Source: UBA1181 sp963631545 (GTDB lineage Bacteria > Bacteroidota > Bacteroidia > Bacteroidales > Paludibacteraceae). From it: 64,000 bases of DNA. The notes under the pieces were generated by a model, which saw only the letters and a list, made by a program, of their open reading frames with translations, was not told the origin of the DNA and did no database searches. Shown here one piece after another: positions 52,422 to 60,408 of this stretch. The position numbers and the translations under genes are program-made. Every line of letters begins with the position of its first letter. Within the stretch, counting starts at the first letter, position 1. Location: assembly GCA_963631545.1 (NCBI GenBank), contig CAVGRN010000002.1:22103-86102 (forward strand). The letters are read 5' to 3'.

Positions 52422-52874
52422 TTATTGTATCTCGATTATTTTGTTCTGTTTCGTCTTCTCCTCGACGGACATTTTGGGCAAGACGATGTTCAGCACGCCG
52501 TTGTCCACTTTGGCGGTGATGCCCTCTTTGTCGATATTCTCCGGCAGGAAGAACTCCTCTTTGAACTGGCACGAAGAGAACTCGTGGCGCAGGTAGTGGC
52601 CGTTTTTCTTGTCTTCTTCTTTCTTCTCGTCTTTCTTAGACATCTCCACCACCAAGTTGCTGTCTGCGTCGACGGTGATGTTCAAATCGTCCTTGGTCAA
52701 GCCCGGGACGCTGAACTCCATATCAAACTCATTCTCTTTCTCGATGATGTTGATTTGCGGAGTAGTTGAAAACGCTGGAGCGAAACCTTTGTTCCAGTTG
52801 CCGTTCAGATCCATATCAAACAAATCATTGAACAATGTAGGAATGAAATCCTGACTTCTTTTTGCAAGTAACAT
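52422..52874 (-). CDS. Hsp20/alpha-crystallin small heat-shock protein
   Basis: 150-residue holdase chaperone. N-terminal arm (MLLAKRSQDFIPTLFNDLF), alpha-crystallin domain about 45-135 (NEFDMEFSVPGLTKDDL, EFFLPENIDKEGITAKVDNGVLNIVLPK with the usual GVL), and a short tail with an I-x-I-like KIIEIQ. ATG 52874 is preferred over a TTG five codons upstream. A sigma-54-like promoter with two upstream inverted repeats precedes it. Confidence 0.93.
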   Translation of the reverse strand: MLLAKRSQDFIPTLFNDLFDMDLNGNWNKGFAPAFSTTPQINIIEKENEFDMEFSVPGLTKDDLNITVDADSNLVVEMSKKDEKKEEDKKNGHYLRHEFSSCQFKEEFFLPENIDKEGITAKVDNGVLNIVLPKMSVEEKTKQNKIIEIQ

Positions 52875-52953
52875 AGTCAAATCCTCCAATTATTTAGTTT
52901 TACTTTTATCAATCTTTATACCGATTCTTAACTGAACCGTTCACTATGACTTA

Positions 52954-52970
52954 ATCAAATCTTGTGCCAA
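52954..52970 (-). promoter_or_regulatory. Sigma-54-like promoter of hsp20
   Basis: The minus strand reads TTGGCACAAGATTTGAT, matching the -24/-12 consensus TGGCACRnnnnTTGCW except GA for GC at -12. Spacing between GG and the second element is correct. It lies about 80 bases before the start codon. Confidence 0.5.
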
Positions 52971-52980
52971 GCGGATATAA

Positions 52981-53015
52981 TGACAATTCCGTCAGTTTAG
53001 CGGACAGATTGGCAA
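52981..53015. promoter_or_regulatory. Putative activator sites upstream of hsp20
   Basis: TGACAATTCCGTCA (52981-52994) is an inverted repeat with TGAC/GTCA ends, and a related GACAGATTGGCA lies at 53003-53014. They are placed where a sigma-54 activator would bind. The remaining gap to 53235 shows nothing else recognisable. Confidence 0.4.
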
Positions 53016-53235
53016 ACATCGGCTGACGATTTGGCGGAAACCCTCGTCGCACCGCCTGCATTTAGACTCCCCTCGTGGCTCTTGGGGCGCCTTTACTGAC
53101 GAGCGGGCGGCGTGGAGTTTGGCAGACTGCCCACGAAAAAGCATTTTTCCGCGCCTTTTTGGTGCTCCCTTGCGCCATTCTCGCTTATTATGTATATCTT
53201 AGCCAATATTCGCAAATATTCAAGGTAAAATCAAA

Positions 53236-54450
53236 ATGGATATATTGTCCCACTTCCGCTCCATAGATGAGCTTATACGCGCCTTGGACAGAGACCGCAA
53301 GTTGCTGCACGCACTGTTTCAAGACCGTAAACGCTTGTCGCTCCGCTATGACGTGGCTCGCGATATTGCGGCGAAAAGAGACGAAAGCATAGAATATTTG
53401 CGGAGGTACGGAGTGATACGCGACAACGGCGACTTCGTTGAATTGGAGGATGTCTATCTGAAATTTTTCGAGGAGGTGCTCGAGGTGAACGAGGAAATCA
53501 ACGTGGCAAGCGTGAGGGAAAACATCGGGAATCTGAACGCCGCCATAGACTACTACCAAAGCGAAAACAGTCCCACACGCAAATACGGCTACTTGAAAGA
53601 GGTCAAACGCATCCTCCGCAACATCGCATCCATAACCTTGAAAAACGTGATCGACCTAAAACGCAACATCGACAACACCTACAAAAACGAGCCGACCTTC
53701 GCCATCAAAAAGAAGAAATTGGTACACTTAGACGAGAAAAGGAAGGACATCGCAGCACTCATCGACGAGTGCGAGCAGGTGATCGACGTGAAACAATCGA
53801 CGTTCTTCCTCACCGCAATGGACGTGCAGTTAAAGGAGATTGTTGATGATGTGAAACTGCAACTGCGCGAGGTGTACCACAACCTGTTGGAGTTAGACCG
53901 TCAGATTATCAACTACCTCAACCTCATAGAATATCAAAGCCGCCTTTTCGAAAAGGTGCAGAAACTCAAATATCTGCGCGACCAGCTGCTGCTCGAAACA
54001 AACACTGACGTCAAGGCGAAGATGATGCCGCAAAACCCCGTGTGGATGGAGGCACGCCCAAGGTATTCGCTGAAAGTGTCGCTCTCCATGCTGCGGACTA
54101 CGGATGTGGGACTGAAAATTCTGCAAGACGCTGCAACAGGGAAAGGCAACGCCCGCCTGCGCAAAGGAAACTTAGCAGAGCCATTCACAGAAGAGGAACT
54201 GAAACAACAGCAACAAGTGCTGCAAATGGTGGATATACACGAGGTGAAGAACGCATTCATGGCTTCTGGCGACCATCTGTTCCACTTCGTGATGAACTAT
54301 TCCGGCTACAGAAAACAAGTTACCGACGAGGAAAAACTCGTGCTATTCTGCCAAATTACGACGCAGTACATCGATGAACTCTCCATCAGCGCCGATTACC
54401 AACGCTATAATAACCTTGAATACCCTTTGATTTACCCCAAAATCGCTTGA
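53236..54450 (+). CDS. Wadjet/Mks kleisin-like subunit (JetA/MksF-like)
   Basis: 404-residue, largely helical protein. As the first gene of a four-gene set ending in an SMC ATPase and a Toprim nuclease, it matches the kleisin subunit of MksBEFG/JetABCD condensin-like complexes. N-terminal winged-helix-like part (SIDELIRALDRDRKLLHALF), a long helical middle (coiled coil about 125-270), and a C-terminal winged-helix-like region. No catalytic motif is expected. Direct family recognition is weaker than for the SMC gene; the call rests on order, size and helical pattern. Confidence 0.78.
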   Translation: MDILSHFRSIDELIRALDRDRKLLHALFQDRKRLSLRYDVARDIAAKRDESIEYLRRYGVIRDNGDFVELEDVYLKFFEEVLEVNEEINVASVRENIGNLNAAIDYYQSENSPTRKYGYLKEVKRILRNIASITLKNVIDLKRNIDNTYKNEPTFAIKKKKLVHLDEKRKDIAALIDECEQVIDVKQSTFFLTAMDVQLKEIVDDVKLQLREVYHNLLELDRQIINYLNLIEYQSRLFEKVQKLKYLRDQLLLETNTDVKAKMMPQNPVWMEARPRYSLKVSLSMLRTTDVGLKILQDAATGKGNARLRKGNLAEPFTEEELKQQQQVLQMVDIHEVKNAFMASGDHLFHFVMNYSGYRKQVTDEEKLVLFCQITTQYIDELSISADYQRYNNLEYPLIYPKIA

Positions 54451-54455
54451 ACACT

Positions 54456-54995
54456 ATGCGTTACACAAAAGAAATATTCGACATACTGAGCAAGGGCGGG
54501 TTCATCTCCCAGAACTCTGTCTCGCAGCAAATATCGCATTATTATGATGCCATAGAAGATGACTTCCACGAGTACCAGGAGTACTACGAAGGCATCGGGT
54601 TCACACTTGAAGGCGGCAACGGCTACTACTACTTCTCGCGCACGGAGAGCAAAGTAGAGTTGGCCGACAAAGTGCAACGCCTGGCTGAGTGGATAGACCG
54701 TGTGGATTTCCTCAAAACATTCAACGCCGCCTTCGGATCGGGATTCTCTTTCCGTAAATCCAACATCCTTGAGAAATTCTCCAGCGACGTCGAATTGAAA
54801 GAAAAGGCGCGCCGCCTCTACCCCGACCTCAAAAACAACGAGGAGAAGATGGACAAACTCATTGACGATCTTGTGCGCCAGAAATTTGCGGAATTGGAAA
54901 ACGAACTCGACTCCACCTATAAGGTTACCGCCGCCTTCCACTACATTGAAGAATTGATTGATTGTCTCACCATCATAGAACCAGAACAGGAATGA
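54456..54995 (+). CDS. Wadjet/Mks MksE-like subunit (JetB-like)
   Basis: 179-residue KITE-type winged-helix partner of the kleisin: MRYTKEIFDILSKGGFISQN, then IEDDFHEYQEYYEGIGFTLEGGNGYYYFSR, as in MksE proteins. ATG 54456 is preferred to a TTG at 54447 and starts five bases after the first subunit. Its stop overlaps the next start (ATGA at 54992-54995), so translation of the SMC gene is probably coupled. Confidence 0.82.
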   Translation: MRYTKEIFDILSKGGFISQNSVSQQISHYYDAIEDDFHEYQEYYEGIGFTLEGGNGYYYFSRTESKVELADKVQRLAEWIDRVDFLKTFNAAFGSGFSFRKSNILEKFSSDVELKEKARRLYPDLKNNEEKMDKLIDDLVRQKFAELENELDSTYKVTAAFHYIEELIDCLTIIEPEQE

Positions 54996-57900
54996 GAGCC
55001 CTACGGAAAATTGTATTTGTCAACAGCGCACACATCCGTTATGCGGAAATCCGTTTAGACGGAAACGTACATTTCATTGGTACACAAGGTGTTGGAAAGA
55101 GTACACTGCTGCGCGCCATCTTGTTCTTCTACAATGCAGACAAACTCCACCTTGGCATTCCCAAGGAAATGAAAAACTTCGACGAGTTTTACCTGCCGCA
55201 CGCCAACTCATACATCGTCTATGAGGTGGAACACGAACACGGACCTTTCTGCATCCTCACATTTCGCAATTCGGGGCGCGCCTGCTACCGATTCATCGAT
55301 GCCGAGTATCGCAAGGAATGGCTGTTGGACGGGAAAGGAGAGGTAACCGCCGAAAGCAAGGTGATACGCGAGCGACTGGGCGGCGCATATATGAGCAAAA
55401 TCGTAGACCGCTACGAATTGTACCGCGACATCCTCTACGGCAACAAGCAGGCGGTTGGCAAAGAGTTTGCCCGGTTCCAACTGATGGAAACAAACCGCTA
55501 CCAAAACATTCCGCTCAGCATACAGAATGTCTTCCTCAACTCGCGTCTGGACGCCAACTTCATCAAAGACATCATCATCCGTTCGATGAGCGAGGAGGAG
55601 GCAAACATCGACCTTGGTTATTTCCGCCGTCAAGTGTCTGACTTTGAGCAAGAATACAAAGACATCTCGTGCTGGTACAAACCCAACCAAAATGGAGATT
55701 TCCCCGTCCGCAAACAGGCGGATGCCGTGGTGAACGCCTACCACGAACTGCAGCACAACAAACAAAGAACAGTTGAATTATGCGGCGAACTGAAATACGC
55801 CGAACGCACATACCGCGAGCGACTGCCATTGGTAGAGAAAAGGATAGCGGAACTCATCGAGGAGCAAAACCGCCAAAAACGACTACTGGGCGAACTGATG
55901 CAGAAATTCGAAACGGAGAAATCCGCCCTATACCAGGAGCAAGGGGAGATGAACGGCCAACTGAAACGGCTGAAAGAGCGTAAAGAGTATTATGCCGCCC
56001 AGCGGATCGAAGATGTGCTGAAAAGGTGCGAAAAAGAACAGATCCTGCGCGAAAAATTGGAGGGCGACAAAAACCGGCTTGCCGACCTGACATCTCGCTT
56101 CAACGATGTTACTGCTAAGTTTAAAGCGCTTGAACAAGACATCAGAAACTACTTGGAAAACTTCCGCCTGACTCAGACCAGCCGCATCAACCAACTTGCG
56201 CAGGAAAGACAGCAAACGGAGGAACGGTTGTTGGAGGAACTCATCCAGCACCACAACAGCGTTGAGGCTACGTTCGCCGAGAAAATCGCCAATGCAAACA
56301 GCGCCATCGAGCAACTGAAATACGAGCAAAACGAGGTTGAGAAAGAAATCCTGAAACTGAAGTATTGGCGACCCTACAAGGAGGAGTTGGACAATCTGCA
56401 CAAATCCGAAACCGAACTGACGGCGCGCCGGAAGGAACTGGACGGTCTGATTTCGGCAACCGCCGCCAACATCAACCAGCAGCAAGCCGAGTATGACAAG
56501 CAGGAGGCGTCCATTCTATCCGACAACAAAAAACTACAAGACAGCAAGCAACAGGAAATAGACTCCGCTGCCGAGCAACTGTCCGAAATCGAGAATCTGC
56601 TGGCTCGCACCCAAGGCTCGCTCTACGAATGGTTGGAAGAAAACAAACGCGGCTGGGAACAAAATATCGGGAAAGTAATCAACGAAGAAAAAATTCTGTA
56701 CCAAACAGGGTTGCACCCTGAAAAGGAAGACGGAAACTCGCTTTTCGGCGTGAAATTGGACCTTGTGGATATGCCTGTGTCTGTGCGGAAACCCACCCAA
56801 CTGAAGGAGGAGAAGACGCACATTGAAAAAAGACTTCAGACCTTGAAGACGGAACTTGCCACACTGCTCAAGCAACAAGAAAAACAGATTGATGACCTGA
56901 AACGCCAATTCACCCCAAAGATGAAAGAGTTGCGTAGCAATAAGTCTGCTTTGGAGGCCGAACAAAGAATGATTCCGCAAAAACTGAAAACGCTGGCGGT
57001 GAAGGTGGATGACTACACCAACAAAGGCAAACAGGAAACCGAGGAGAAAAAAAACGACTTGAACCGCCGCCTGCAGGAACTCGCCCATCAACGCCTTTCC
57101 GCAGAAGAGAACCTTGACCAAATACACGCCGCAAAACAAAAACAACGGGAGGAGGGAGACAAACGATACCACAAGGCGAAAGCCGATGCTGGAAGAGAGT
57201 TTGAACAGAAAACCGCGGAAATAAACAATGAAATAACGCAACAAGAGCAGAAAACCAATGCCGACCTGAAACACTTGCAGCAGCAGGAGTTGGACGAACT
57301 GCACGGGCGCGGCGCGGACACCCAAATGGTGGAAGAGTGCAAAGCAGCAATACATACCTCGGAAGAGGAACTGAGATACATCGACGAGCATAGAATCATC
57401 GTGGTGGAGTATCATCGGGATAAGAAAGAACTTTTTGACCAAGAGGAGGATATCAAGACTCGGAAGAAACTAATTACCGACAAACTGCAACAGTTGGACG
57501 AAAAATACAACCAACGCAGGCAGAAGCACAACGATACGCTAACCACCATAGGAAAGGAACTTGCCGACCGCCAAAAAGAGGAAAACGACATAGCCGGCGA
57601 TTTGCAAAAGACAGACCGATTCGTCCAAGACGAAAACCTCTGTCCGCCATTCTTCGCAGACCAACCCGAACGCCAAACGCTCCGTTCTCCTGGTCAGGCT
57701 GTGAACGACCTAACCGACGTTATTGTGTTGCGTCAAAAACATTTCAACTCGCTCAAAGAAAGGATAAACATATTCAAAGCAAACTTCTCCGTCAAAAACA
57801 CCTTCAATTTCCATACGGATTTGACGATTGACGAGGATTTCCTGGATTTCGCCGACAACCTCGACGACTTTCTCATCAACAACAAAATCGAGGAGTACCG

Positions 57901-58639
57901 CCGCCGCACCAGCGAGCGTTATGTGGACATCCTCGCCCGCATCTCCAAGGAGATGGGCGAGCTGACCCGACACGAATCGGACATTGAGAGAATCATCCAA
58001 GACATCAACAAGGATTTCCAGGAACGCAACTTCGCAGGCGTCATCAAACTCATCAAACTCCAACAGGTGGCATCGGCCGATAAGATGGTGCAACTGATGA
58101 AGCGAATCAAAGAGTTTAATGATGATAATCCGTTTGCTATGGGCGAAATCAACCTCTTCTCTCCTGCCAACCGCGACGAAATCAACCAAAAGGCGGTGGG
58201 CTACCTTTTAGACTTTATGAAATCGCTCCTCGACAACCCACAACGCCAGTACCTTACCCTCTCCGACCTATTCCAGCTGCAGTTCCGCATCGTGGAGAAC
58301 GACAATGACACCGGTTGGGCAGACAAACTTTCGCACGTGGGCAGCGAGGGTACAGACACCCTCGTTAAGGCGATGATCAACATTATGCTGATCAATGTTT
58401 TCAAGGAAAAAGTGAGTCGCAAGTTCGGCGACTTCCGCATACATTGTATGATGGACGAGATTGGCAAGCTCCACCCCCAAAACGTGAAAGGAATCCTCGA
58501 CTTCGCCAATGCCCGCAATATCCTGCTCATCAACTCTTCGCCAACCACTTACATTGTGTCGAACTATCGTTACACCTACATCTTGGAAAAAGATGGAAAA
58601 TCACAAACCAAGGTGAGCCCGCTGATATCGCAACTATAG
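54992..58639 (+). CDS. Wadjet/Mks SMC-like ATPase (JetC/MksB-like)
   Basis: 1215-residue motor that would extrude DNA loops and detect small circular DNA. Walker A GTQGVGKST at residues 30-38 follows the divergent N-terminus MRALRKIVFVNSAHIRYAEIRLDG. Two very long coiled-coil arms (about 260-540 and 610-880, rich in Q, E, K heptads) flank a central hinge-like region. The C-terminal head has the signature-like GSEGTDTLVKAMINIML and Walker B CMMDEIGKLHP, then an H-loop-like INSSPTTY. The MukB/MksB type rather than the classical Smc type is indicated by size and head sequence. Confidence 0.93.
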   Translation: MRALRKIVFVNSAHIRYAEIRLDGNVHFIGTQGVGKSTLLRAILFFYNADKLHLGIPKEMKNFDEFYLPHANSYIVYEVEHEHGPFCILTFRNSGRACYRFIDAEYRKEWLLDGKGEVTAESKVIRERLGGAYMSKIVDRYELYRDILYGNKQAVGKEFARFQLMETNRYQNIPLSIQNVFLNSRLDANFIKDIIIRSMSEEEANIDLGYFRRQVSDFEQEYKDISCWYKPNQNGDFPVRKQADAVVNAYHELQHNKQRTVELCGELKYAERTYRERLPLVEKRIAELIEEQNRQKRLLGELMQKFETEKSALYQEQGEMNGQLKRLKERKEYYAAQRIEDVLKRCEKEQILREKLEGDKNRLADLTSRFNDVTAKFKALEQDIRNYLENFRLTQTSRINQLAQERQQTEERLLEELIQHHNSVEATFAEKIANANSAIEQLKYEQNEVEKEILKLKYWRPYKEELDNLHKSETELTARRKELDGLISATAANINQQQAEYDKQEASILSDNKKLQDSKQQEIDSAAEQLSEIENLLARTQGSLYEWLEENKRGWEQNIGKVINEEKILYQTGLHPEKEDGNSLFGVKLDLVDMPVSVRKPTQLKEEKTHIEKRLQTLKTELATLLKQQEKQIDDLKRQFTPKMKELRSNKSALEAEQRMIPQKLKTLAVKVDDYTNKGKQETEEKKNDLNRRLQELAHQRLSAEENLDQIHAAKQKQREEGDKRYHKAKADAGREFEQKTAEINNEITQQEQKTNADLKHLQQQELDELHGRGADTQMVEECKAAIHTSEEELRYIDEHRIIVVEYHRDKKELFDQEEDIKTRKKLITDKLQQLDEKYNQRRQKHNDTLTTIGKELADRQKEENDIAGDLQKTDRFVQDENLCPPFFADQPERQTLRSPGQAVNDLTDVIVLRQKHFNSLKERINIFKANFSVKNTFNFHTDLTIDEDFLDFADNLDDFLINNKIEEYRRRTSERYVDILARISKEMGELTRHESDIERIIQDINKDFQERNFAGVIKLIKLQQVASADKMVQLMKRIKEFNDDNPFAMGEINLFSPANRDEINQKAVGYLLDFMKSLLDNPQRQYLTLSDLFQLQFRIVENDNDTGWADKLSHVGSEGTDTLVKAMINIMLINVFKEKVSRKFGDFRIHCMMDEIGKLHPQNVKGILDFANARNILLINSSPTTYIVSNYRYTYILEKDGKSQTKVSPLISQL

Positions 58640-58645
58640 CCAGTT

Positions 58646-59569
58646 ATGATAAAGATAACACCAGCGTTTATAGACAAGCTTTTGCGCCTGCGTGCGGGCG
58701 AATCGCTTCCGTCCAGCGTGCTTCGTGGCGATTGGGTGGAGGAGCTGCTCCGCGATGGCGTTCTCGTCAGTCGCTCGCACGGCAGCAAACGTAGCGTCTC
58801 CGCCTCATCTCCCGAGAATTTGGAACAAGCGTTGAGGCAAATCGATGAGAGGTTGGGCAATTTGGAAAAGATGAAGTGTATCCTTACGGAGGATGTTTCG
58901 CGCGCAGAGCAAGCAACCGATACGGGTAACTCCAAGCTCGTTACAGTCCGCTCTTGCCCGGGGTTTCCCGTCAACTCATACGAGCCAATCGTCTGCCAGC
59001 TGGATGGTTGTGAAATGACGATTGAACCGCAAGAAGGGTCATTCCTCTTTATAGCAGACTACCAATCGTTTTTCATTCCGGAGGATGTTATAATCGTGAA
59101 TGTTGAGAATATGGAGAACTTCCGGCTTATCCGCCGGCAACGTGTGTTGTTTTCTTCTGTGCTGCCAAACGAACGCTTGTTGTTTGTGTCGCGTTACCCT
59201 CAATCGTGCGATTTGCGTTCGTGGTTGCTAACCATCCCCAATCGGTATGTCCATTTCGGCGACTTCGACCTTGCGGGAATACATATCTTCCTTACTGAAT
59301 TTCAAAAATATCTTGGCTGCCGTTCCTCATTCCTCATTCCAAAGGATGTTGAGGAACGTCTAAGTTGTGGCTCTTCGGAGAGGTACAAAGACCAGTATCA
59401 AAAATTTAAGAATCTGTCCGCGGATAGTCCTTCTCTGCAAAAGCTGATAGATCTTATCCACAAATACCACCGTTGCTATGACCAGGAGGGGTATATTGGG
59501 GATGAAGTCAGGAAAAGGGTGTCGCATTGTAAGGGTCGTGAAGTTACTGAAAACCCTGCCAATTTGTGA
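58646..59569 (+). CDS. Toprim-like nuclease subunit (JetD/MksG-like)
   Basis: 307 residues. The C-terminal half has a Toprim pattern: the conserved Glu in VNVENMENF near 150-158 and the DxD acids in HFGDFDLAGIHIF near 204-216, matching the metal site of JetD/MksG nucleases that cut plasmid DNA trapped by the SMC complex. The N-terminal 110 residues (winged-helix-like, DWVEELLRDGVLVSRSHGSKRS) are shorter than in canonical JetD proteins of about 390 residues. It starts six bases after the SMC gene. Nuclease activity is inferred from the retained acids. Confidence 0.8.
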   Translation: MIKITPAFIDKLLRLRAGESLPSSVLRGDWVEELLRDGVLVSRSHGSKRSVSASSPENLEQALRQIDERLGNLEKMKCILTEDVSRAEQATDTGNSKLVTVRSCPGFPVNSYEPIVCQLDGCEMTIEPQEGSFLFIADYQSFFIPEDVIIVNVENMENFRLIRRQRVLFSSVLPNERLLFVSRYPQSCDLRSWLLTIPNRYVHFGDFDLAGIHIFLTEFQKYLGCRSSFLIPKDVEERLSCGSSERYKDQYQKFKNLSADSPSLQKLIDLIHKYHRCYDQEGYIGDEVRKRVSHCKGREVTENPANL

Positions 59570-59917
59570 GGACGAGTGGGGCTGTTGGTAAGTGTGTATT
59601 GGAATACTATAATTTTTTCTCGCCGCAATCTCTTTGCATTCTTAGTTTTTCCCCGTAACTTTGCCCCTATGATGAAGGGTATGGAAACGACATATCACAA
59701 TTTCATTTTCAACAATCGTTGTTGCGTTGGAATGGAGCAGGTGTTGACTAATGTCAATACCCCCCCCTATTTTTGGATTTTCTTACGATTTTATCCGCCC
59801 AATAACCGCACCTCTGCGGTTTCGGTGTCCCGTCATAGGCTCGCTATGCGAAGTCTGTGGCGTTTTTTGTTGTTTGGAGTTTTCAGGTTCATTTATTAAT
59901 TAAAACATATTAAAGTA
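59570..59917. other. 348-base gap with a strong promoter and a long leader for gene B
   Basis: Holds a promoter (59633-59663), then about 250 bases of apparent 5' leader with two short hairpins, CCGCA-TGCGG (59806-59819) and CATAG-CTATG (59834-59848), and a T-rich tract. An open frame of 76 codons from 59669 begins at the expected transcript start but has no coding-like composition. Confidence 0.55.
59633..59663 (+). promoter_or_regulatory. Near-perfect Bacteroidetes promoter for the gene B operon
   Basis: TTTG (59633-59636), exactly 19 bases, then TAACTTTG (59656-59663): a full match to the TTTG-N19-TAnnTTTG consensus, the best in the window. Confidence 0.75.
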
Positions 59918-60388
59918 ATGGTAAAAAGAAGACTATTAGGAATTGCAGTCGCAACGCTCCTCGCCTCGCAGGCTTGGGCCACGCAGTTGACCATCGTCCC
60001 GCTCACGGGCGCGGAGCAGAGCACGGAGATCGATCGCATCGGCACGTGGCAGTTCAAGGGAGACACGGCGATGGTGCTGTACGCCAAGGCGGACGGCACG
60101 GAGTTGGCGACGAGGAAGTTGGCGGAGATCCGTAAAATTGTCTTTACGGAGAACAAAACCAATGTGGACGAGGCGACCCCGGCAAGCGCATACAGCGTCT
60201 ACCCGAACCCAACGCAGGACGAGCTGTTCGTGCGTGGCGCGGACGAGCAGACCGCCTTGCAAGTGATTGACATGCAGGGGCGTGTGGTGCGTTCGGCGAA
60301 GGGTGCGAGCATCAGCGTGGGCAATCTGCCAAACGGCGTGTACACGCTGCTGGTGGACGGCGAGGCGTTTAGAGTTGTTAAAAAGTAG
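59918..60388 (+). CDS. Small exported protein with a type A T9SS sorting tail
   Basis: 156 residues. Signal peptide MVKRRLLGIAVATLLASQAWA; residues about 22-80 are a small beta-rich module ending in LAEIRKIVF, like modules before Por tails in other Bacteroidales; the last 75 are a T9SS C-terminal domain (YSVYPNPTQDELFVRG ... LPNGVYTLLVDGEAFRVVKK). Such short proteins are little more than a sorting tail. It lies 20 bases before gene B and shares its promoter, so it may be an accessory of that surface protein. Confidence 0.78.
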   Translation: MVKRRLLGIAVATLLASQAWATQLTIVPLTGAEQSTEIDRIGTWQFKGDTAMVLYAKADGTELATRKLAEIRKIVFTENKTNVDEATPASAYSVYPNPTQDELFVRGADEQTALQVIDMQGRVVRSAKGASISVGNLPNGVYTLLVDGEAFRVVKK

Positions 60389-60408
60389 AAATTTGAAATT
60401 TTAGCGAA

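Noticed and set aside
56534..57442. 302-codon minus-strand open frame rich in Phe and Leu
   Set aside because: Mirror image of the coiled-coil region of the SMC ATPase.
59669..59899. 76-codon open frame in the gene B leader
   Set aside because: It starts at or before the expected transcript start, has an erratic composition (runs of Pro, Trp, Arg) and no similarity that I recognise; kept as leader sequence.
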